This document shows, piece by piece, positions 50,801-60,000 of a stretch of DNA of 60,000 nt; within the stretch, counting starts at the first letter, position 1, and the number at the start of each line of letters is the position of its first letter. This DNA comes from Tubiluchus corallicola. Its lineage: Eukaryota; Priapulida; Priapulimorpha; Priapulimorphida; Tubiluchidae. Below the pieces are notes generated by a model. That model had not been told where the DNA came from, made no database searches, and was given only the letters and a program-made list of their open reading frames with translations. The position numbers and the translations under genes were made by a program. Where the stretch lies: assembly GCA_030141605.1 (NCBI GenBank), contig JAQGDQ010000028.1, positions 567,501 through 627,500 of the forward strand. The letters are read 5' to 3'.

Positions 50801-53800
50801 CGCCGTAACCTACTGTGGTCATAAGTCAATGACTAGTTGTATAAACATCAAATTTTAAAAGCGGCACATAATATATCAGTTAATAAAATTTGTCATTGTT
50901 GTCTTGGAAAGGAAGTTTGCTGCTCATTATCATATGAAATGTGTTGATTTTAAATCAAACGAATGTTATGTAAACCAGCAGCAAGGAAGGTGTTTGAAAA
51001 ATAAACAGCTGTGGAAAAAGCGAGGAAAGCTTGGCTGTTAGTTGAAGACACTTGAGGTACTTACCTTATCTAATACAGCTGGTAACACTTCAGGCGCCAA
51101 ACAGATAAATGGAAATAGTGCAGAAATGCAAGACAATGCAGACGACAATATTAAAGGATCCTAAAATAAAAACTTGCAAAATAACGAAACAATGATTACA
51201 AGGAGCATGTCACATATCAAACAATTTTTAACAGTAGTAAAGCACAATTCACAGTAGGCCTACTACTAGACAATCATGTGACAAGAATATATATTAATAA
51301 TTAGATTTAGGGCAATTTGATTCCTTAGTCAAATCAGTCAGCGTCGACGTGTGAGCTATATAAACGCATGCTCATTTCAAAAACACGGGAGCCATGTTGG
51401 TAAAATAAGGTAACGACTCCAGAAAATTCTTCCAAGGCCATGCCATTAAAGAAAGGAAAAGATTCAACTTTTATTGCATAGGTGAACTAAAGAGTCAAAA
51501 CAAAATTGTTGAATAGGTGCCAAATTTGAAAGATGTGCTCTGGGAAGCAAGTTGCTCCCCTTGCTCCCCTATTAGCTACACCATTGCTTAGGACAGAACT
51601 AAGATGGAGGATATAATACCTTTAAACATCATATGCAAGCTTAAAAACACTAACTTTCAAATTTCAGTGATACTAAGTATTTCACAATAAGCTTTTTGTA
51701 ACACAAACAATTAAAACCTAAAAATTTAGGGTTGAACAAACTTTTTGTTAAACATATCAAAATCATTTAATCATGCACTCAAAAATAGTCCATCGCTCCA
51801 CCAGTTGCAGCCATGGTTAGAGCACTAAGAGCAGAAATTGAATTTTATAATCATGAGACTCAACAAATGTTAATCAATGAAAGGCTTTTAACAGTATAAA
51901 AATTAAGACCCAAGCTGAAAGCTGTGAGATTCAGTGTGGCAATAAAGTAGAAAGGTCACACAAGGCCTGTTTCTGACAAACACAAAAACAATAAATAAAA
52001 AAAATCCATGGCTTTTTGTTCTGAAATGCCATATTATAATTTTAATACAATGTTCAATAAAATAGAATTTAATCCTTTTAATCCTTTTGATTGGTATGAA
52101 AGTGGCAATATGACGAAATCAGCTCATTTTTTTACCTTTTTGATAATACAAAGATGTATTAAAATAAAAAAAATTGCATAAAAAGACACACTTTTGCATG
52201 CAAAGCACATTTTTGGCATAACCGTACAGACCATTATAAGTAAACCAATAAAGCAACAAATGCAAACTTTGCACACAAGCTACCTGAGTATTAAATGCAA
52301 GAATGTCTTGTAGTAGTTTGATGGCTCTAGTGCCAATTGTGAGCGGCATATCTGTTGGAACTATTTTTCCCAAAACGCTCTCCATAAAAATAGACAAGGC
52401 GTCCCATTCCAGGTAACTGGGAGAAAATGATGTACATAAAGCTGTCTCAACGCCTAGAAAAATCAGAGTTATGCTGCACCTAAAGATATATGATATAAAA
52501 GGCAATATGACAACTGAAAACTGGAATATTAATATCACAGATTTCCTATAATTTCCACATGAAAAAAATTATATGAAACAACGTATAAATAACTTACCAA
52601 TAACTGAAAACATGCAGGTTGTTTAACCTCGAACATGTACAAAAATATTTGAAAAACAGCTTGATACTTAAATAAATGAGCAAGTTAAGCAAAATATAAA
52701 AAATAAAAATACCCAAAAAGCAAAATATTTTGCAAACAAATATAATCAGATAAACAAACTGGCAAGTAATCACATAACAGTTTTGCAGGAAAGCAGACGG
52801 AGTGACGCAAAGAAGCAATTTATCTGCTAGTGGCTAATAATTGGTATTAAGCAATTTGCAAACAGTGCAATAAGCAACAGCAAAGTAGTTGGCAAAAATA
52901 AAGCAAAACTGAACACAACAGCTATCGCGGTTGAAGTCTCGGTTGTGTGCAAGCTTCATGCGTTGTTTCTTAGTCACTCCAGAAAAGCCAAAGCATTGTG
53001 AAACCATGTGCTGCCACCTGTTAAACTGAATGGAAAACGATTACCGCCAATTTCCACAATATCACGGTCAGCACCTTCACCCGTGTCAATGGGTTTTCTC
53101 AATGTCACTTCCAGCCAATCAGCTGAAAATTTGAACGTGACTTCCGGTTGAACAATTGTTGCTAAGCGAAGCAAGTCCATTACTTCAGATCGATGTCCTA
53201 GAACAAGAAAATTAATAATATTACAAGCTAAAGAATTTTTCAAACATTTTATTTTGTCCAAGTTAGTAGAAGCGTTTCCTCATCTTGTAAGAATTTGTTT
53301 ATTTTGCCCTTTCTCAAACAAAAAGTGTTGAAAATAATGCACAAAATTGCACATGGATTCAAAATATTACTTTTTTTACAGCACATATAATTAAAAAACT
53401 CGTCTTTGCAAAAATGTTTTTATGTATGTTCTAGAAGTCACAAGTGTCCCTATACCATCTGAAATAAATTTTTGCATTTAAAGTACAAAGGTATCAAGAA
53501 ATGAAAGCCTATCTACCCAGACTTTTAAGGCCGAACTTTTATCACAGATAGATATGTTTTCTAATGTCTTAATAATACAATTCCTTATTTAATCTGTTTT
53601 TCTATTCTTAGTGCATTTCTGCCACTGAAGTCAAGAAAAAATGAAGTTCTTGAACTAAATGAACGATGATGCCAGTTTGTTTGAGATACTCTTGCAAGCA
53701 CGCCCCATCAAATAGCGGCATCAGAGCTGCAAATTTCCATAATGTTACATATCAAAATAAGTGTTCTTTATTCAAAATTAAATGCTCTTTCTTGTGGTTT

Positions 53801-56800
53801 TGTGGATTTTTTTCTTCGTTTGATTTCTTCACATGATCGGCAATCTTAGATAGCATTAGGAAAAAATTCATTTCAATAAGGCTGACTCAGTTTAAATTTC
53901 ATGCTCTCACGATATCACCCTTAAGATTTTCAGTTTTCAATGCTTCTACAAAATTCATGACCAAAAAATATATATACACCGAGCAATTTACTCGCAAAGT
54001 ATTGCAAAAGGACTACTTACGTGAAAAGAAATTGCAAAAATCTTCATCATTGTCAAAATCTATTCTGTTGTAAGGGCAAGAAGGCGAATCATTGCGAGAT
54101 GGCCAACCAACCTGCAAAGAAGCAAAACTGTTAACAAATAAACATATAAACAGGCATGCAAACACACGTTAACATTTTCAGGCAATAGGCAATCCGAGGC
54201 CCAAAGTACAAAGACTATATATACCTTTTATCCAAAAGTTTATGGTAAATATTCTATTATATACACATGCATGTATCATAAGCTTACTAGATGTAAAATT
54301 GTATTGTCTATTTATACAAGTAAGCTTACTGAATGCTTTTGTGGATTTTTTAAACTCATGAAAGTTCGACCAGTGTCAAGATGCATTTTTCTTACACAAC
54401 CATTGAAGTCCATTGATTAATCTACATAATACTCTTCCAAACAGCAAATCCATATTAATATCTTACAGTACCTACCCGAAACATAATTTTTGATGATGTC
54501 TCAACAAGTGCTGGAAGAATTCTCAATAAGCAGGAATCTTTGGATACGTGCTCATGTCGGAAACTGGTGTTCCAAAACTGTATTACATAGCTACTTATCA
54601 CCTAGAAAAAACAAATCGTATTATTGCAGATGAAAACTTGTGCCACCTGCACACAAAATACATTCATCTTAAAAAATTGCACCAAAAAAACTTACTATTT
54701 TTTGATAAAGTAAATTAATGGTAATGAAGTAAATAAAATACAAAACACGAACCATTACTACTGCCCACCACCCACTGCCTCCAAAAATAAACTGCACCAA
54801 AAATGAATTTCTTCTACAATAGTTTTTTCCAGGCACACTTTTAGGGAAGCTTGATGTTTCTGTTACAAGCTGATCAGCTGGAATCATTTATGAAAATTAT
54901 GAGCTATACCCACTGTCAGCCCTGGCCAAACGCAAGTCATACTAAAAACTAAATTAGCTTCTATTTCTGCTTAGACTCCTCCACTAGTCCAGCTTGAAAC
55001 TGTGCAACATGCCAACCGGCCACAAGAATCGATAAGTGTCAATAAATTTGTGGCATTAAGACATCGATAAATGATTATAATTAAGACACTAAATTAAAAC
55101 ACGTTACCAGACTAGGGTGTTTCGTAAACTCAAGCATTGCTGACAAAAATTTGGAAAAGTTTGGTGGTTGATGTTCTTCGTCTTTTCCATGCTAAAAGAA
55201 ATCATCCAAGCAGCAATGTAAAAAACAAAATTCAGTCTTAACAACATAAGTATATACTTATTATATATAAGGCACAGGTGGACATAACATAATTGTCAAG
55301 AAATAAAAAACTCGCTACACCTAAAAGTTATCACATCTAGCCTAGGAGTGGGTTTTTCGACACTCTAATGATGATGTTAGCCATTGTCTCTGTCTTATTT
55401 GTTTCTCTATTTTTTCACGTCTTTATATGCAGAAATTGAAGATCAACAAAGTTCTTGAAGAAATGATTCACGACACAAGTCTCTTTGAGAAACTTATGCA
55501 ATCGTGACACTGTCGATTTAAAGCCATTTAGAACTGCGAACCTGGCAATATCAGACAATAGTACTGTTAGGAAGAAATCTCTCTACTTGCCCTTTAATCT
55601 ATGGTTATACTTATTTAGATTTGCCTGTAAAACTTGGCTTCATTTTATATATTTAGTAGGAGAGCCAATTTTCTGAGGATACTCATTGGAAGAGAAGAAA
55701 TCACCACGTCCTTTGGTTTTTCTGTAATGTTGAATTTTGAATAAAACTTTTATGATTACTTCAAAATAAAAACAATTAAAACAAGTATTTTTTGCTCAGA
55801 AATAAATAGTCTTTTTCAGGGTTTCCTTAGCTTTTATTGATTCCTTTCACTTTCAATTATTTCTTGATACTCTGTAGTTGACACTTGCTTGAAAACTGTA
55901 TATCTATTAAAAAAAATTCCTTTTATTTTATACAATTCGGCATTCTGTAAGCTAAAAACAGCATTCAATGGCAGGACCTACTCAACGATGTCTGTGGCAG
56001 GAATGAAGCCTGGTTTATCAGCTCTGCAAGATGAGCCACTAAATTAGCAGAGGTAAAAATTGCTACATCACTTGATACCTGCAGCACACAGATTCGTGCA
56101 ATTTGTGAGATATAGTGATATATGTGAAGCCATACCCATAAGTAGATAATCTGGCTTCCCATACCAGCAAGAAGTTGAGACAACCGTTTGAGAAACAGGT
56201 ACTGCTGCTCTTCTAGCGGTTTGACGACGGCTTCAGTGATTGCTCCAAGGATCATGTCCATGGCATCATCACTAAACAATACAAGCAGTGGTTTCCTCTC
56301 CTCTGCCTTCCCCTGAAGAGAGATGTAAACAATGTTACTCAAACATTAACACTTTTTACATTGTTCTTGTGAATTGTAAACAACAGGTGCACATACATGT
56401 ATATTGCTGGACAGGAGTGCTACCACTTTAAATGTTTTCCCAATAACAAATAAGTCAAACTGTATTAATAGTTTTATGCATTTTACTTTATATTGGCTAG
56501 AAAAGCTGAAAAAACAGAAAACTTGCAGCAATCTTCATTATTTGTACAACTTACTACGCAACAGTTAAAGCGTGCAATGCACTTTGCAATTGCTTCAACA
56601 TTCAATAAAAATTTCTTCAATTGTATGCTTTATAAGAAAACTGCACACAGAGCAAATGGCACAGTTACATTTATCACTAAAAACTGCAAGTTTAACTGCC
56701 TGAGAGCTAATGCTATAGTAATACTGCAGTCACAAAGACAAATAATAAGCCTTTTCACAGCTTCGCTATGTGCAATTGCTGTAAATCAAAGGTTAAGTGA

Positions 56801-59760
56801 ACCCCAAGAATGCATCTTAACTACAGTCATCATGTGACATGTGTGTAAACTTAAAGAAAAAAGTCTATTGCATCAGTTCAGCAACTTCAGTTGTTTTACG
56901 TGGACTTTACTTAATTATGCTTTAGTCTGTGCATAGAATGACTTACTAGCAGGATCATGCAAAGGAACAAGAAAAAAAGGACTAGGTAAGGTTCTAGCTA
57001 TGCACACACTGCAAGGCGTTGTCAAGTGTACACAAATGCGCTGTCTGGTACTCTTAGCCTTTGGACCTTTTCACGATCATCGTCAATCTCTGGAACTGTG
57101 AAAAGAATTTTTTCTCACCTTCCTGCCAACAATCAATAACAAGCACTCAACCGCTGGAAGTTGAAGTTCCGGCTCACGAAGAAGACAACACAGAAGCTAA
57201 AAGCAACAAAAAGTATGCAAACTTTAATATAATCATAACACTTAAGAAAACAATATAGACTATCACAACAGCCATTCTTCTGCAAACAAATTGTTTTTAT
57301 ACTAGCAGAGTTATATTAAATTAAGCAGCTTACAAATACTAACATTCACAAATATTTTTACATAAAACCTATATAATTCAAATCCTTCATAAAATGTCTA
57401 GCGTAAAAGCAATAAAAGTATCGCTTTTTACAATGTAACGACCTAAGATTCTCGTTGATTAAATAACTAAGTATTTTTTACTTTTCTTATTGGTTAAATA
57501 AATATTGTGTGGCGAAAAATAATGTGATAATCTTTGCATGGAGTATTCCTTTTCCATTAACGGCTGGTAGGTTACTGCAGTAGCGCACCACTGCCACCAT
57601 ATTTAGTTATAATGTAGTTTATTTATTTGTTTGACTATGTCTAGCACAATCACGTTAATGACTAAGTACAAAAAAGAGCGCAATGCTAGCCTTATTGTAA
57701 TGCACTCGCACCACATACGAAAAGAAAAATGGATACAATTGTTAGATTTGTAACTAAAATTTACGGCATGAAAAATTTACATAAAATATCGTTCAGATTA
57801 GACAGTTTTTAAAACTGATAAAGCTGATACATGAATCCTCACTATGCAAGTGTATGTACAGGCAGGAGTGCAGACAAAATAAAGTAATACAAAAAAACAA
57901 ACACAAAAATACAATACATATATGTGTGTGTGTGTGCGTGCATGCGTGGGTGTGTGTGTGTGTGTGCGTATGTTATTAAATGAGTGAACATAGCATTTCT
58001 GGCTAAATAGTAATGAGGGCATCCTAAGAAGAAATGTTCTGAGTTTTCAAAACAATAACGACAACCACAATTTGGAGAGAGAAAAGACCATTTAACTGAC
58101 TAAGACCAATTACCATGCATACGTTATATTTATTAAGCAATGTCATCACAATAGGCTACACTTTTCATTGTTAAAGAGAGTGTGTGAATTAATGAAAATC
58201 TATAACAAAACAAAAACTGTCAGCCTTTTCCTAGAAACTGGTTCAAGTTTAGAATCCCCTTTTCATACTGTTTGTGTACTATTCTCCTAGCCTAGCTAGG
58301 CTTTGTGACTCCTAAACCAAAAATATTTTGTCGGGTCTCTAATAAAGTCTGTCAAAGTTTACATATTATCAGAAATGACTAATGATACCTCTAGCAGAGT
58401 ATTATTGTCCGCAATTATTTGTGCCATAGAAATCCATTCTACAAACCCAGCAAGTGTGGCCAAAGCAGCTTGCGCAACCTTACAGTGACCCATGGCTTTC
58501 ATTTTTTCTTGTTTGTCCGTACTCCACTTCTGTAACAGTTAACTCAGATTAAGTTTAGTTTAATAGTGAATCAATTCCACAAGAGTCAAGAATCGTGAAG
58601 AGACCAAGAGTGAACCGGGTTGAGCTGAACCGGTAAGAACTGAAAGAGTCTTCTACCAAAATTTTTAAATCTAAAGAAATTCTCAAAAACTGTTTTACGG
58701 CCAGTTGCTTTATTAACATCGAGTTGAAAAAGTACAAGCACTATCTAGGATTCAAAATAAACTAGTACCTACAATTACTAAGACAACTTTATAAGCACTA
58801 ATACTCTCTGTTATATTCAGATCAATTTCACTGAAGCTGTTTGTTTTAGTATCATAATAGTTCACAAAATTACTGAAATTAATTTTCATTCCAATTATTC
58901 TACTGTACACAATATTGCCACAGTCTTGTAAGAGTTCACGTGGTCTAGCAATGGTACATAATTTTGTTTTAATAGATCAGCGATGATAAAAACATGATTA
59001 ACTTTCGTGTTCTAAAACACTCAATATAATGTAATGGCAGCGGCCAAGAGGTCCTGGGTTCAATACTGGATTGTTGCAATCATGTACTTCATAACCAGTA
59101 ATGACGACGTAAAAATATGAATTGACTGCAAGAAATTTAAAGGAAGAAATTGCCAGGCTTCAGTCATGTGTTCTCATGCTGGTTGCAATTACGGAACAGG
59201 TGCTTAGCTGGTAAATGCACCTGGCCATTCACCAAATGAATTGACTAAGCCATTCCATATCAGCCGTTTTATACCGGTATGCAATGCTGATATGCAATCG
59301 CTTCATAAGAGGCGATCCAATGCAATACAGAAAGGAAACCTGAAAACTGTCTTCAGTGCAAAACTTATATATTCAAACTGTAATATGAGCACTAGATATT
59401 TTAAAAGTACTTAAACTTAGAAAGTAACTGAATAAGTTTACACAATATTAAGCTAATAAATTTAAATTATTAAAGCCCGTTATATGCAATTGTTTAAAAC
59501 AGTGGATACTGATCAGTTTCCAGCATGAATAAATTGTGGAAGCTAAAACCAAATTCTACTTGTACGACAATGCATACCAGATCTTTAAATTTGTTAGTCT
59601 GTTTCCGCAATGTTTCCCGGAAAAAAGGGAATGTTTCTGGAAGACTACCAGTCAAGGCTTGATGAATTTCTCTACGACGTTGAGCAGGAACATTCTGGAA
59701 TGCAACTATATCCTCGACAAGTCGAAGGAATATGAGCAATACCAGCTCCATCTGTGTTTC
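35898..59760 (-). CDS. XPO5: Exportin-5, 26 exons resolved; 5' end beyond the window
   Basis: Karyopherin-beta that, with RanGTP, exports pre-miRNA hairpins and other structured RNA from the nucleus. Exons (high to low): 59760-59578, 58529-58389, 57196-57119, 56312-56136, 55191-55108, 54601-54476, 54111-54021, 53197-53018, 52453-52284, 51160-51065, 50066-49935, 49060-48954, 48555-48463, 48358-48259, 47789-47724, 46114-45999, 45559-45350, 43782-43655, 42875-42751, 42337-42303, 41036-40945, 39827-39589, 39237-39097, 37467-37399, 36687-36586, 36038-35898 (TAG). They total 3,222 bases, 1,073 residues, all phases consistent. Diagnostic matches to human XPO5: RRREIHQALT, RKPLLVLF, DSPSCPYNRIDFD, DPLILSSAL, RNARRHACSSLVKICR, QMEKCTLMEAV, LERMQSFL, RLSQKW, CWPLLRQ, FKREVHFRNLP. 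About the first 130-140 residues (the Ran-binding start) are missing. Exon 53197 has two possible donors, and exon 47789-47724 uses GC. Confidence 0.97.
37790..38620. repeat. Degenerate tandem repeat, about five to six copies of roughly 150 bp
   Basis: In the XPO5 intron between exons 39237-39097 and 37467-37399, the same series of words recurs. It runs GGATCATCATGAAACTTT, AATATACTAGAA, TTCACATC, AGTCGGATTTTTGATC, GCCATTTTGAATTCAAGATGG, then TCATTTTC. The spacing varies from about 120 to 160 bases and the copies are well diverged. It looks like an old satellite-like array; no coding function is evident. Confidence 0.75.
41062..42118. mobile_element. hAT-like non-autonomous DNA transposon (in XPO5 intron)
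   Basis: The left end reads CAGAGGCGGACTGG and the right end, inverted, reads CAATGGCGGACTGG. This is a short terminal inverted repeat of the C-A-x-x-GGCGGA type seen in hAT elements. The flanking 8-mers ACTGCATT (41054-41061) and GCTGCTTT (42119-42126) match at 6 of 8 positions, compatible with an old 8-bp hAT target-site duplication. No transposase frame is seen in the 1,057-bp interior. The left end lies only about 20 bases from the acceptor of exon 41036-40945, and the XPO5 exon 42337-42303 lies just outside the right end. Confidence 0.55.
44125..44893. mobile_element. pogo/Tigger-like MITE (in XPO5 intron)
   Basis: The left end is TA-CAGTAAGTCGTCGCTTAACGAC. The right end, inverted, is TA-CAGTAAGTTCTTGCTTAATGACG. 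The two align over about 30 bases and continue to resemble each other further inward. The flanking TA (44123-44124 and 44894-44895) is the expected Tc1/mariner-class target duplication, and CAGTA...CGCTTAACG is typical of pogo-like ends. The 769-bp interior has no transposase frame, so it would depend on an enzyme encoded elsewhere. Confidence 0.75.
47724..47789 (-). CDS. XPO5: XPO5 exon with a GC splice donor
   Basis: This 22-codon exon (IALCINTMLAAVKR, then WPDDLE) is bounded by an acceptor TTTCAG and a donor GAG|GCAAGT. The reading frame and the match to human XPO5 (TDLE|EAKAGGF) continue only if splicing uses the GC. The nearest GT, two bases further on, would shift the frame. GC-AG introns are a known minor class, and their other donor positions are close to consensus, as here. 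Confidence 0.85.
49464..49898. repeat. 42-bp minisatellite, about ten copies, in an XPO5 intron
   Basis: Head-to-tail units of ACAGGGCAGTTCCACATG... with slight variants, mostly GGGCAG/GAGCTG and AGCACATAGC/AACACATATC. The unit length is a multiple of three, so three long frames stay open on both strands; these are not genes. It ends 37 bases from exon 50066-49935. Confidence 0.96.
57919..57974. repeat. (TG)n microsatellite
   Basis: TATG and TG units with a few GC-containing interruptions, in an XPO5 intron. Confidence 0.95.
59024..59230 (+). mobile_element. Possible tRNA-derived SINE (in XPO5 intron)
   Basis: TAATGGCAGCGGCCAAGAGG followed by TCCTGGGTTCAATACTGG has a degenerate A box and a B-box-like GGTTCAATACT. 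This resembles the head of the SINE at 26600-26860. The downstream body is only vaguely similar (TACTTCATAACCAG). Boundaries are a guess. Confidence 0.4.
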
Positions 59761-60000
59761 CTAAACACAAGATTTATGAGTATCTAATGTTTGCATTTTC
59801 ATTATTATTCGTGATAGCAATTACAAATAAATAGCTAAACTTTTAATTTATCGTCTTTAGTTGTTAACTTTACAGTTTATAATTCTAATTCATGGTTCAG
59901 CAACTTTGACGATAAATTTGTAATATACATGAAAAGCAACTGCTAGAACTTAAGGCTTGTGTTTCTTTTTTTACTGTAGTTTAGAGCACTGCAAGTCAGC
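59761..60000 (-). other. XPO5 intron reaching the window edge
   Basis: No upstream XPO5 exon is seen between the acceptor of exon 59760 and the right edge. The exons for the first 130-140 residues must lie beyond it. Confidence 0.7.

Noticed and set aside
52594-52818. Hydrophobic minus-strand frame (74 residues)
   Set aside because: It lies in an XPO5 intron; its Leu/Ile/Phe richness follows from AT-rich DNA.

Overview
Eukaryotic, animal-type genomic DNA: AT-rich, with long spliced genes (GT-AG introns of about 0.2 to 2.6 kb) and many decayed non-LTR retrotransposon pieces. The LINE remnants, the Golgi-type carbohydrate sulfotransferase and the Mab-21 family gene suggest a marine or aquatic invertebrate. 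I cannot name the phylum from this window.

Layout. 1-3.4 kb: retrotransposon remnants, including a LINE C-terminus running off the left edge on the minus strand and a second LINE 3' end on the plus strand. 3.4-6.5 kb: a tandem duplication, its second copy later hit by a LINE 3' end, followed by a carbohydrate sulfotransferase gene (+). 7.9-10.4 kb: a minus-strand Mab-21/cGAS-like receptor gene with three coding breaks. 11.9-14.2 kb: a cluster of palindromic GGACGTCC-like motifs, then a decayed LINE reverse transcriptase. 16.1 kb: a 43-nt stretch resembling the 5S rRNA internal promoter. 17.2-29.7 kb: a multi-exon coiled-coil gene (+) with an 18-residue repeat array and a tail that looks like the kinectin/p180 family. 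29.7-35.9 kb: no gene seen. 35.9-59.8 kb: exportin-5 (XPO5) on the minus strand. I resolved 26 exons by hand with consistent phases, from about human residue 130-140 to the stop codon; the 5' end lies beyond the right edge. Its introns hold a pogo-like MITE, a hAT-like element, a degenerate satellite, a 42-bp minisatellite and a tRNA-derived SINE.

The coiled-coil gene and XPO5 are convergent. The genes have unrelated roles: glycan sulfation in the Golgi, innate nucleic-acid sensing (now broken), a coiled-coil scaffold and nuclear export of pre-miRNA. The most interesting items are the broken cGAS-like gene, the 18-residue coiled-coil repeat, the duplicated 5' exon of the sulfotransferase and the non-canonical GC donor in XPO5.
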